Part shown: positions 46,901 to 55,000 of the stretch, in pieces
How the letters are laid out: every line of letters starts with the position of its first letter
Numbering within the stretch: position 1 is the stretch's first letter
NCBI GenBank assembly: GCA_035276685.1
Contig: DATELK010000212.1
Span: 1 to 64,000, forward strand
Reading direction: 5' to 3'
Origin: JACVRN01 sp035276685
GTDB lineage: Bacteria > Acidobacteriota > Blastocatellia > Pyrinomonadales > Pyrinomonadaceae
Length of the DNA stretch: 64,000 nucleotides
Made by a program: the position numbers and the translations under genes
Notes under the pieces: generated by a model
Seen by the model: the letters and a program-made list of their open reading frames with translations, nothing else
The model's database searches: none
What the model was told of the DNA's origin: nothing

Positions 46901-48677
46901 GCGGGCGGAAGATTTTCGAGAGCTGCTTAAGGAGCTGAGGCTGCGCGACCAGCTTCCGCAAAGGATAGTCCACCTGTGGAGCCTGGGGCCGATTGTTCAG
47001 CCTCTGTCTGAGACGGAATTGTTAAACGACGAATTGGAGCGAGGCTTCTATAGTCTGGTTCAGCTAACCCAGTCGCTTGAGAAGGAAGGCTTGGGCGGGC
47101 GGCTTGAGATAACGGTCGTCTCAAACGGCCTGCACGACATCACGGGCGAAGAGCCGCTCTGCCCGCAGAAGAACACGGTGCTAGGCCCCTGCGTGGTGAT
47201 TCCGCAGGAGTACCCGAACATCACCTGCCGCAGCATAGACGTGATTCTCCCCACGTCAGAGTCGGAGCAGGAGAGAGAGCTTGTCAACCGCCTAATCAGC
47301 GAGCTTCGCTCCGAGCCTTCGGAGCAGACGCTTGCGCTCAGAAACAATCACCGCTGGGCGCAGGCCTTCGAGCCTGTGCGGCTGGAAGAAGAGAGTCCGG
47401 CGAAGGAGCGCCTGAGAGAGAACGGAGTCTATCTAATCATTGGCGGGCTCGGCGACGTGGGCCACATCCTCGCGACGCACATCGCTAAGACGAAAGGCGT
47501 GCGGCTTGTGTTGACAGGACGCACGGCTCTGCCGCCAAGGGAAGATTGGGACGAGTGGCTCGCGGCAAACGGAAAATCGGAAGAGGCTTCATCTGTTGAG
47601 ACGTGCCGAAGGATTCAGAGGGCACTTCAGCTTGAAGAAGCGGGCGCGGAAGTTCTTGTCGCAAGCGCGGACGTTGCCGACCCGGAACAGATGAAGCGAT
47701 TAGTGGATGATGTCGAGGCACGCTTCGGTGGCTTGAACGGCGTCATCATGGCGGCGGGCGCGAGCAAAGAGAAGGCTTTCTGCACGATACAGGAGACGAC
47801 GCCGGGGGGCGGCGAGTGGTTCAGGTCTAAGGCCGAAGGGCTGCTGGTGCTGGATGAAGTCTTGGGCGACAGGGAGCTTGATTTCTGCCTGCTCACTTCG
47901 TCGCTCTCGTCCATCCTCGGCGGCCTGGGCCACGTCTCCTACACGGCCTCTAACCTCTTCATGGACGCCTTCGCGCAGAGCCGCAGCCGCGAGGGTCGCG
48001 TGGGCTGGACCAGCATCAACTGGGAAGGCTGGCAGCCCGTCGAAGAGATGCCCGCAGAATTTAACCTCGCCTCGGCACAGCTTCAACTGACGCTTACGCC
48101 CTCGGAAGGAATGAATGCCTTCGGGCGGATTCTGTCTTCGACCGAGTGGGGCGCGCAGGCGGCCGTCTCCACCTCTGACCTGCAAGGCAGGATTGACGAG
48201 TGGGTCAGGCGCAAGTGGCTCTTTGAGACGGAAGGCGCAGGAGGCGCGGCGAGGACGGGCACGCTGCACAAGAGGCCTGAGCTTGCCAACGCCTACGTCG
48301 CGCCTGAGACAGAGCTGCAATCGGAGATTGTCACCATCTGGCAGAGCCTCATAGGCATAGAGGACATAGGTATCCACGACAACTTCTTCGAGCTTGGCGG
48401 CAGCTCGCTTTTAGCCACACAGTTGATTTCAAGACTGCGCGATAAGCTACAGGTGGAGCTGACGCTCAGAAGCTTCTTCGAAGCGCCAACGGTCGCGGGA
48501 CTGGCCGAAGCCGTCAAGCAGGCCAGAGAGCAGGGCACGCAGGCTCCTGTTCCCGCCATTCCCAGAATACCTCGCCGGGGACAGGTCGCAATGCTTTCAT
48601 CCGACGGCGTGCTGACCATCCCGGAGCTGCTCAAGCCGGAGATTCCAGTCGAGGCCGCTCCCACGGAAAACCCCTGA
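43947..48677 (+). CDS. Type I PKS: KS-AT-KR-ACP
   Basis: Complete polyketide module of 1576 aa. KS spans about 15-440, active Cys185 (TACSTSL), with EAHGTAT and KTNIGHL. AT spans about 530-845 with GHSLGE, Ser633; the later motif reads AAHS, so the extender is not assigned. The KR (about 920-1410) has an intact GGLGDVG and catalytic Ser plus SYTASN with Tyr1332, so a beta-hydroxy product is expected. I see no DH, ER or methyltransferase. The ACP has ELGGSS with Ser1487. The start lies 11 bases after the preceding NRPS stop. The likely role is to extend the Leu-bearing chain by two carbons before the next NRPS module. Confidence 0.95.
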   Translation: MQQQSTEVNHSNGSEIAIIGMACRFPGARGVEQFWRNLRDGVESLVPLSDEELSAAGVSPQMLANPNYVKAGMILDDVEMFDASFFGYNPREAEVMDPQQRFFLECAWEALEDGGYNGEKYKGSVGVYAGVGANTYLFNLSSDSDLARTVGSYQTIISNDKDFLATRVSYKLNLKGPSLAVQTACSTSLVAAHLACQSLLNGECDMALAGGVSIRLPQKAGYLFEPEMIHSPDGHCRAFDAKAQGPSGGNGVGVVLFKRLSDAVRDGDNIYAVVKGSAINNDGALKVGYTAPSVEGQARVIAEALGIAGVNARTVSFIEAHGTATALGDPIEIAALTKAYRAYTQEKNFCAIGSVKTNIGHLDTAAGVAGLIKAALSLKHKQIPPSLHFEKPNPKIDFESSPFYVNSELVEWERNGTPRRAGVSSFGMGGTNAHLVLEEAPVVESSEAERPWQLLTLSARTASALEAATDNLADYFERHEDVKLADAAYTLQLGRKTFNNRRMLVCRDLDDARKALKSRDPQRVFTSVQESSARPVVFMFPGGGAQYVEMGQELYRTERVFREEVDRCMELLKPHVGSDLRELLYPSEERTEEAHRLMERTSVALPALFTIEYALSRLLMSWGVRPQAMIGHSLGEYAAACIAGVISLEDALALVALRGRLFEQLPEGSMLSVPLSEEELRPFLGKKLSIAAVNGPSLCVVSGATSAIEELEKTLADNSVEVGRLHIAVAAHSEMVTPILDEFRTFVESIKLNAPEIPYISTLTGTWIKAEEVTRADYWAQHLRQTVRFGEGLRVLWSEEDRILLEVGPGQTLSTLARQHADKPAGQVILSSLRHPHEQQSDVAFLLTALGRLWIAGARVEWQGLYAGERRTRVGLPTYPFESQRYWIESQPMTSVLAQPSAATAGRKREPSEWFYLPSWKRSLRQAAKADDEAERVSWLLLADGRGIAARVAERLREEGHAVVLAEMGEEFASTSDDFYIINHSRAEDFRELLKELRLRDQLPQRIVHLWSLGPIVQPLSETELLNDELERGFYSLVQLTQSLEKEGLGGRLEITVVSNGLHDITGEEPLCPQKNTVLGPCVVIPQEYPNITCRSIDVILPTSESEQERELVNRLISELRSEPSEQTLALRNNHRWAQAFEPVRLEEESPAKERLRENGVYLIIGGLGDVGHILATHIAKTKGVRLVLTGRTALPPREDWDEWLAANGKSEEASSVETCRRIQRALQLEEAGAEVLVASADVADPEQMKRLVDDVEARFGGLNGVIMAAGASKEKAFCTIQETTPGGGEWFRSKAEGLLVLDEVLGDRELDFCLLTSSLSSILGGLGHVSYTASNLFMDAFAQSRSREGRVGWTSINWEGWQPVEEMPAEFNLASAQLQLTLTPSEGMNAFGRILSSTEWGAQAAVSTSDLQGRIDEWVRRKWLFETEGAGGAARTGTLHKRPELANAYVAPETELQSEIVTIWQSLIGIEDIGIHDNFFELGGSSLLATQLISRLRDKLQVELTLRSFFEAPTVAGLAEAVKQAREQGTQAPVPAIPRIPRRGQVAMLSSDGVLTIPELLKPEIPVEAAPTENP

Positions 48678-48706
48678 ATGCGTAAAGCGCCCACAGGTCA
48701 ATCATC

Positions 48707-49981
48707 ATGACAAGTGCCACCATTGAGCGCGAGGTCTGGCAAGAGCAGTTCGGACACTTGCAGGCCGTCCTTCTAAGCGACATCCCTCTTTCCGAGCAAC
48801 TGAGGATGTGTGCCAAGCAGCTTCGGCGCGGGCAGGCGAGTGCTTCAATCAAGAAGAGCCCCTACCTCAGTCGGCAGATAGAGGAAGGCATCTCTTCGCT
48901 TGAGCGCGCAAGCGACGGCGACTACGCCGGAATCTGCCAGCAGTTCCGCAGCATAGTCGCCACGCCGCTCGAAGAAGCGGACGAGGAGCACCTGCTCGTG
49001 CTGGTCGTCAAGGACGTTGACTCTAATAAAGCGCCGCACCCGCTGCTGATACACTGCACACTGGATAGACGTGCGCTTGAAGCGCAGAGCGTGCTTCGCT
49101 CGCGCGAGTTCATCAACCGCCTTGCCGAGCGGTTAGGACTCAAGGGCTATTCGGAGGCCGCGCTTTGTAGCCGCGTGCAGGGAGTCAACATCATCAACTA
49201 CGCGGGCTACGCGCGCTACGCAGTCTTCGCAGACCTCGTTCATCAGATGGACTGGACGACCTCTCACACGGACGGCGGCCTCTTGTTCAGCATAGTGGCC
49301 GACGAGTTCATCAAGCACGACCTGCCGCTGGCCGAAAGGATGTTCCCGGCCGAGATGGAAAGGCTGCGAAACTTAGGCGTGCTTAATCCAGAGACGGTCA
49401 ATTTCCTCTTCAACATCTTCCTCGCGCTCCATGACACTCTGGGCCACACGGTTCCTTACCCTGTGCATCACTGGGTCAAGCGCAGCATAGGCTCCTTCAT
49501 GCTAGACCCCTTCGAAGAGCTTGGGGCCGACACGCAGTTCTTCTGGATGACAAGCTCCGAGAGGATGAGGCCGCTTCTCGAAGAGGTGCTGAGCGAAGCG
49601 GAGATAGAAGCGCTGCCCATCCTCTGGCTGCTCAAGAGGGTCTGCCATTACACGCGGCGCGGGATTGAGCATGACTCCGTCTACGGAAATCTGATGGAGG
49701 ACGGAGACGCGCGCACGGGCGTCCTCTTCTGGCAGTACTTCTCAAAGCACGGGGTCTTTGCGCGCGAGGGCGACCACTTTCATCTGAACCGCGCGCAGTT
49801 TGCCTCGACCGTCGAAGGGCTGCTCGACGACTGGCTCGCTGTTGAGACGACCATCCCCTTCGGCGTAGAGGGCTACGCCAGAGCGCTCTCGGATTTTTAT
49901 CTGAAGTATAGAAGCTCGGACGACGTGACGGGCAGGTGGATTATTCCCGCAGACCTGCGCGCGTCCTCAAGCTTCGCCTGA
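48707..49981 (+). CDS. Unrecognised His-rich protein, possible metal-dependent tailoring enzyme
   Basis: 424 aa, family not recognised. It is soluble, with no signal peptide or membrane segment. Candidate metal-binding groups are HTDGG (His187, Asp189), ADEFIKHD about 12 residues later, HDTLGHTVPYPVHH (His242, Asp243, His247, His254, His255) and a C-terminal GDHFHLNRAQF. The spaced His/Asp pairs suggest a helical, metal-binding enzyme, but that is reading from motif pattern alone. It lies directly between a PKS gene and a small-molecule metabolism pair, all on one strand with short gaps, so a role in precursor supply, tailoring or chain release is plausible. No function is assigned. Confidence 0.75.
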   Translation: MTSATIEREVWQEQFGHLQAVLLSDIPLSEQLRMCAKQLRRGQASASIKKSPYLSRQIEEGISSLERASDGDYAGICQQFRSIVATPLEEADEEHLLVLVVKDVDSNKAPHPLLIHCTLDRRALEAQSVLRSREFINRLAERLGLKGYSEAALCSRVQGVNIINYAGYARYAVFADLVHQMDWTTSHTDGGLLFSIVADEFIKHDLPLAERMFPAEMERLRNLGVLNPETVNFLFNIFLALHDTLGHTVPYPVHHWVKRSIGSFMLDPFEELGADTQFFWMTSSERMRPLLEEVLSEAEIEALPILWLLKRVCHYTRRGIEHDSVYGNLMEDGDARTGVLFWQYFSKHGVFAREGDHFHLNRAQFASTVEGLLDDWLAVETTIPFGVEGYARALSDFYLKYRSSDDVTGRWIIPADLRASSSFA

Positions 49982-50019
49982 TACAGGGATTCGCTTCCCG
50001 AAAATGAAAGAGATGTCTT

Positions 50020-50937
50020 ATGCCTCTTCTCATCAATGACGGATTCCACTTGAGAAGCTCGCTCGAAGAGCTACACGTGCGCTGCCTGCCGCAGGCCACG
50101 ACGCTTGTGCAGGACGATTTACGCACCCTTCGCATAGGCATCATTAACCTGATGCCGCAGGCGGAGACATATGAGTTCAACCTGCTGCTCTCTTTGGGCA
50201 GAACGCAGCTACAGGTCGAGCCCGTCTGGATTCGACTGAAGAGCCACGGCTATCGCACGAGCGACGAGCGCAACCTGAGCCGCCGCTACCTGACCTTCGG
50301 TGAAGCGACGAGCCGCTACTACCTGGACGGACTGATTCTGACCGGCGCGCCCGTCGAAGAGATGCCCTTCGAAGAGGTCAACTACTGGCAGGAGCTAAGA
50401 GAAATCCTCGACTTTGCCCGCGCGAATATAGCTTCGACGCTCGGCATCTGCTGGGGCGCGATGGCGCTCGCGCGTCTCATAGGCATTGAGAAAGTGAAGT
50501 TCGAGCGCAAATTGTTCGGCGTCTTCGAGACGCGAAACCTCAAGGGCTCGCATCCACTGATGAGCGAGACGGACGACCTCTTCTGGTGCCCTCAGAGCCG
50601 CTTCGCTGGCTTTGAGGACGAGCGGCTTGAGCTTGAGGAAGAGAAGGGGAAGATAAATCTTCTGGCACACTCCGAGGAAGCCGGTTATGTTATCTTCGAG
50701 ACGACAGACCATCGCTTTCTGATGCACCTGGGCCACCCCGAATACAATTCCCGCCGTCTCGTGGAAGAGTCTCTGCGCGACCGTGGCTTGAACAGAACGG
50801 ACGTTGGCCCGCCCAAGAACTTCGACGTTGCGCGCCCCGTCAACTGCTGGCGAGGCCATCGCGCGACCTTCTTCTCACGCTGGATTAACTATCTGTACGA
50901 GACCACGAGCTACATTTACGCGACGGACAGAGCCTAG
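50020..50937 (+). CDS. metA: MetA-family homoserine O-acyltransferase, acetyl-type
   Basis: 305 aa, full length for MetA. Family motifs: IGIINLMPQAE at about 39-49, GICWGAMA with catalytic Cys144, GHPEYNS and the C-terminal NCWRGHRATFFSRWINYLY. In this family the residue after TGAPV helps set the acyl donor: Glu in acetyl-CoA-using enzymes such as Bacillus cereus MetA, Gly in succinyl-using Escherichia coli MetA. Here it is Glu113 (TGAPVEEMPF), so acetyl-CoA is predicted. It normally makes O-acetylhomoserine for methionine. In this locus it could raise methionine/SAM supply for the many methyltransferases or acetylate a related hydroxy amino acid. The gene abuts the leucine dehydrogenase start (stop and start adjacent). 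Confidence 0.92.
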   Translation: MPLLINDGFHLRSSLEELHVRCLPQATTLVQDDLRTLRIGIINLMPQAETYEFNLLLSLGRTQLQVEPVWIRLKSHGYRTSDERNLSRRYLTFGEATSRYYLDGLILTGAPVEEMPFEEVNYWQELREILDFARANIASTLGICWGAMALARLIGIEKVKFERKLFGVFETRNLKGSHPLMSETDDLFWCPQSRFAGFEDERLELEEEKGKINLLAHSEEAGYVIFETTDHRFLMHLGHPEYNSRRLVEESLRDRGLNRTDVGPPKNFDVARPVNCWRGHRATFFSRWINYLYETTSYIYATDRA

Positions 50938-51978
50938 ATGAATCTCTTTCGACACCTCACGGAGCACGGCCACGAGCAGATGATATTCAGCCGGGACGAG
51001 GCGACGGGCCTTCGTGCAATCATCAGCATACACGACTCATCAAGGGGACGCGCTCTGGGGGGCGTCAGGTATCAGTCTTACCCGAACGAAGAGGCAGCGG
51101 TGATGGATGCGCTCAGGCTGTCGGAAGCCATGACATACAAGTTCGCCGCCGCAGGGCTCTCGTACGGCGGAGCGAAGGCAGTCATCATAAAGCAGGGTGA
51201 GCCGTCGGATAGAGTAGCTCTCTTCAGAGCCTTCGGCAGAGTCGTGGAGTCTTTGCAGGGAAGGTTCGGCACGGGCGAAGACGTTGGCACAACGCCGGAG
51301 GACATGGCCGCCATAGCGCTTGAGACAAAGCATGTGACGGGCCTGCCGGAAAGCATGGGTGGCGAAGGCGACCCGTCGCCCGTGACTGCGCTCGGCGTTC
51401 TTCAGGGGATGCGCGCAGGTGTCGGAGCGGTCTTCGGCAACGACAGCTTGAAGGGCAGGACGGTTGCTATTCAGGGACTGGGCCACGTCGGCTATAACCT
51501 GGCCCGTCGCCTTCACGACGAGGGCGCGCGTCTCATCGTCTCGGACACCAGCAACGCTAAAGTGCAAAGGGCCGTCGAGGAGTTCGGCGCTGAGGCCATG
51601 GCGGCGGACGAGATATACGATGCCGCTTGCGACGTTTTCGCTCCGTGCGCTCTCGGCGCTACTCTCAGCCGGGAGACCATCGGTCGGCTCAGGTGCAGAA
51701 TCGTCGCGGGCGCGGCCAACAACCAGTTGTCGGAGCCTCTGGACGGACGACTCCTCGAAGCGAAGGGAATCCTCTACCTGCCCGACTTCGTCATCAACGC
51801 GGGCGGCGTGCTGTTCCTGACTTACAGGCTGAGGGGCGTCACGGAGCAGGACGCTTTCACAGAGACAGAGGGCATCTATCACACCACGCGCAGAGTCATA
51901 GACATCTCACGCAGCTCACAGATTCCGACTTCGGAAGCGGCCTTTGTCATGGCCCGCGAGCGAGTCAAAGCGAGCTGA
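50938..51978 (+). CDS. Leucine/valine dehydrogenase (Glu/Leu/Phe/Val family)
   Basis: 346 aa, NAD-dependent amino acid dehydrogenase that interconverts branched-chain amino acids and their 2-oxo acids. The catalytic Lys80 sits in YGGAKAVI, the same number as in Bacillus leucine dehydrogenase. The substrate region reads GGVRYQSYPNEEAAVMDALRLSEAM. The nucleotide-binding fold has VAIQGLGHVG followed by SDTS. It starts right at the stop of the MetA-family gene. Its presence beside three modules with ligases that lack the amino-binding Asp suggests it makes 2-oxoisocaproate or 2-oxoisovalerate as building blocks. Leu versus Val preference cannot be read with certainty. Confidence 0.92.
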   Translation: MNLFRHLTEHGHEQMIFSRDEATGLRAIISIHDSSRGRALGGVRYQSYPNEEAAVMDALRLSEAMTYKFAAAGLSYGGAKAVIIKQGEPSDRVALFRAFGRVVESLQGRFGTGEDVGTTPEDMAAIALETKHVTGLPESMGGEGDPSPVTALGVLQGMRAGVGAVFGNDSLKGRTVAIQGLGHVGYNLARRLHDEGARLIVSDTSNAKVQRAVEEFGAEAMAADEIYDAACDVFAPCALGATLSRETIGRLRCRIVAGAANNQLSEPLDGRLLEAKGILYLPDFVINAGGVLFLTYRLRGVTEQDAFTETEGIYHTTRRVIDISRSSQIPTSEAAFVMARERVKAS

Positions 51979-52029
51979 AGCAGCATAAGTCTCGCGAACG
52001 CATTTCCCATCAATCAAAGGAATCCCCCT

Positions 52030-55000
52030 ATGGTAGCGGAAGTCTTTCTCTTTCCAATGTCGTTTGCCCAGCAGCGCCTGTGGTTCCTTGACCAGTTGGA
52101 GCCTGAGAGCGCGGCCTACAACATTCCGGGCGCGGTTCGACTGCGCGGCCGCCTGGACAGGAGCGCGCTTTCAGAGAGCCTCAACGAAATCATTCGCCGC
52201 CACGAAGCGCTTCGCACCAGCTTCAACATGCTGGAAGGCCAGCCCGTGCAGGTCATCACGCCTTCGCTTCAGATAGAGCTGAAGGTCACTAGCCTTGAAG
52301 AGGTGGACGAAGCCGAACGTGAAGAGTGGGCAGAAAAGCTCGTGATGGAAGAGTCGCAGCGAGCCTTTGACCTGAAGCGTGCGCCGCTCCTCAGGGCATC
52401 GCTCCTCCGGCTCGGCGAAGAAGACCACATCTTCCTGCTGACCATGCACCACATCATCTCGGACGGCTGGTCCATAGGTGTGATGCTGGCGGAATTGACC
52501 GCGCTCTACGCCGCGTACCTCGAAGGCAAGCCGTCGCCGCTGCCAGAGCTTCCCATACAGTACGCAGACTTCGCCGTCTGGCAGAGAGACTGGCTGAAGG
52601 GCGAAGTGCTCGAAGAGCAGCTCTCTTACTGGAAAGAGCAGCTGGGAGGCGAACTGCCCGCGCTTGAGCTGCCTGCGGACTACGCGCGCCCGCAGGTGCC
52701 GACTTACGAAGGCGCTTACTATCCCTTCACACTGTCGCAAGAGCTGACGGACTCGCTCAAGGCTCTCAGCCAGCAGACGGGCGTCACGCTCTTCGTCACG
52801 CTGCTCGCGGCATTCAAGACGCTTCTTTATCGCTACTGCGGGCAGGAAGAGATAATCGTCGGCACGCCCATAGCCAACCGCAACCGCAGCGAGACGGAGA
52901 GCCTGATAGGCTTCTTCGCCAACACGCTCGCGCTCCGCTCAGACCTTTCCGGCGACCCCGGCTTTCTTGAGCTGCTGAATCGAATACAGAAGGTGATGGT
53001 CGGCGCGCACGCCCACCAGGACGTGCCTTTCGAGAAGATTGTAGAAGAGCTACAGCCCGAGCGCAGCCTCGGCTCGAATCCGCTCTTTCAGGTAGTCTTC
53101 CTGCTGCTCGATAGCCTGCCGAAGAGCGTCAACCTTCCGGGCATCACCTTTGAGCCGTGGAAGCTGGACTGGAAAGCCGTCAAGTTCGACCTTGAGTTTC
53201 ACGTCTCGGATGGGCCTGCGGGACTTACGTGCTCCGTGGCCTACAGCACAGACCTCTTTGAAGAAGCTACAATCGCGCGCTTAGCCGTACACTACACGAC
53301 GTTGCTCGAAGCAATCGTGGCAGCGCCGGAGACACGCATCAGCCGCCTCTCCATGCTCAACACGAGCGAGCGCGAAGAGCTGCTTGAGAGAAGCAAGGCG
53401 GCTCTTTCACGCCCCGTCCCGCAAGCGACGCTCGCGCAACTCTTCGCGGAACAGGCGGCGAGAACGCCCGACGCGACGGCCGTTATCTTTCAGGAGCAGT
53501 CACTCTCTTTCCGGCAACTTGATGAGCAGTCAAACAGGCTAGCGCGACACCTGCGCTCGCTCTCATTCTCTTCCGGCACAGTCGCAGGAATGTTGCTTGA
53601 GCGCTCTTCAGACCTCGTAGTCGCGCTCCTCGCGTCGCTCAAGGCCGGATGCGCCGTCATGCCCCTTGAAGCTTCCGCGCCTCCCGAGCGCTGGTCTGGA
53701 CTCATAAAGCAATCGTCCATCAAGTGCCTGATTACGAACGCGGCGCTGGCCGACAGACTGCTTGAAGTAACTGACGAATCCTCCTTGCCCGTCCTGATTA
53801 ATCTGGACGCAGCCGCCTCGCGCATCGCGGAAGAAAGCCCTGAGCCTTTGGACGAAGCGGCAACATTTGAGAGCGACGCTTACGTGATTGCCCTGGCGGA
53901 GCAGGGCGGCATTCGCTCTGTCGCCTTCACTCATAGCGACGTGCAGCGTCGGCTGAGCGCTTTGCAGGAACTCTTTGAGCTGCGCGAGGGCGAGCGCGTG
54001 CTTCATAAAGCATCGTTCGACGAGAGCGCGTGCGTCTGGGAGCTGCTCTGGCCGCTGCTTTACGGAGGCCGCGTGGTCGTAGCGCCGCCCGACGCAGACG
54101 ATAGGGCCGTGCGTCGACTGCTTATCACAGAGCAGGTGAGCATAGCGCACGCCGACGCGACCGCACTCTCCGCGTGGCTCGCAGCCGAAGAGACGGACGC
54201 GCGAGAAGATGATGAAGCTGCGCCGTCTTTCGCTCTGCGATTGATTATCTACAGCGGCGAGGCTGCCGCCAGGCCCGTCGCGCAAATCTGGCAGGAGCGC
54301 GGCGCGCAGCTGGCGCAGGTCTACGAAGTAAGGGACGCTTGCGCGGACGTGCTCGTCTCGTTAGCCTCTGCGCGCAGGGCGCAGCCGGAAGCCGTGCTGA
54401 TTGAGGGGCGGCCCGTTCCCAACATCTCCGTGGCCGTGCTGGATGAATCGGGCGAGCTTGCGCCCGTGGGAGTGAGCGGCGAAATCTGCATCGGCACGGA
54501 ACGTAAACAGACCGGGGAGCGTGGGCGATGGCTGGCCGACGGGCGTCTTCGCGTTGAAGCACGCGCGGGTGTGGCCGCGTGGATTAAAGGGCATCGCGTC
54601 GTCTACTCGGACGTGGAAGCGGCGCTCTTAGAGCACGCGTCTATAGAAGAGTGCGTAGTGCGCGCAAGGCGTGCGGCGTGCGGCCCGAGGCTCGCGGCTT
54701 ACGTTGTGAGCGCAAGTCCCGTGGCAGACGGCGAGCTAACGGAGTGGCTCGGTCAACGACTGCCCGCGTTTATGCTGCCGCAACTCTTCGTGGAGCTGAA
54801 GAGGCTTCCGCTAAGGCCAGGCGGCGCGGTGGATGAAGCCGCGCTCGCTAATCTTTCGGTCACTGACGAGCGGCAGATTCAGGAGCTTGAGCAGAGGCTG
54901 CTTGAGGTCGAAGGCGTCAGCGAAGTGGCCGTGGTCGAGCAGGAGGTTGAGGACGAGCAGACGCTTCTTCACCTTCTGGACATAGTGGCCGAGCCGGAAG

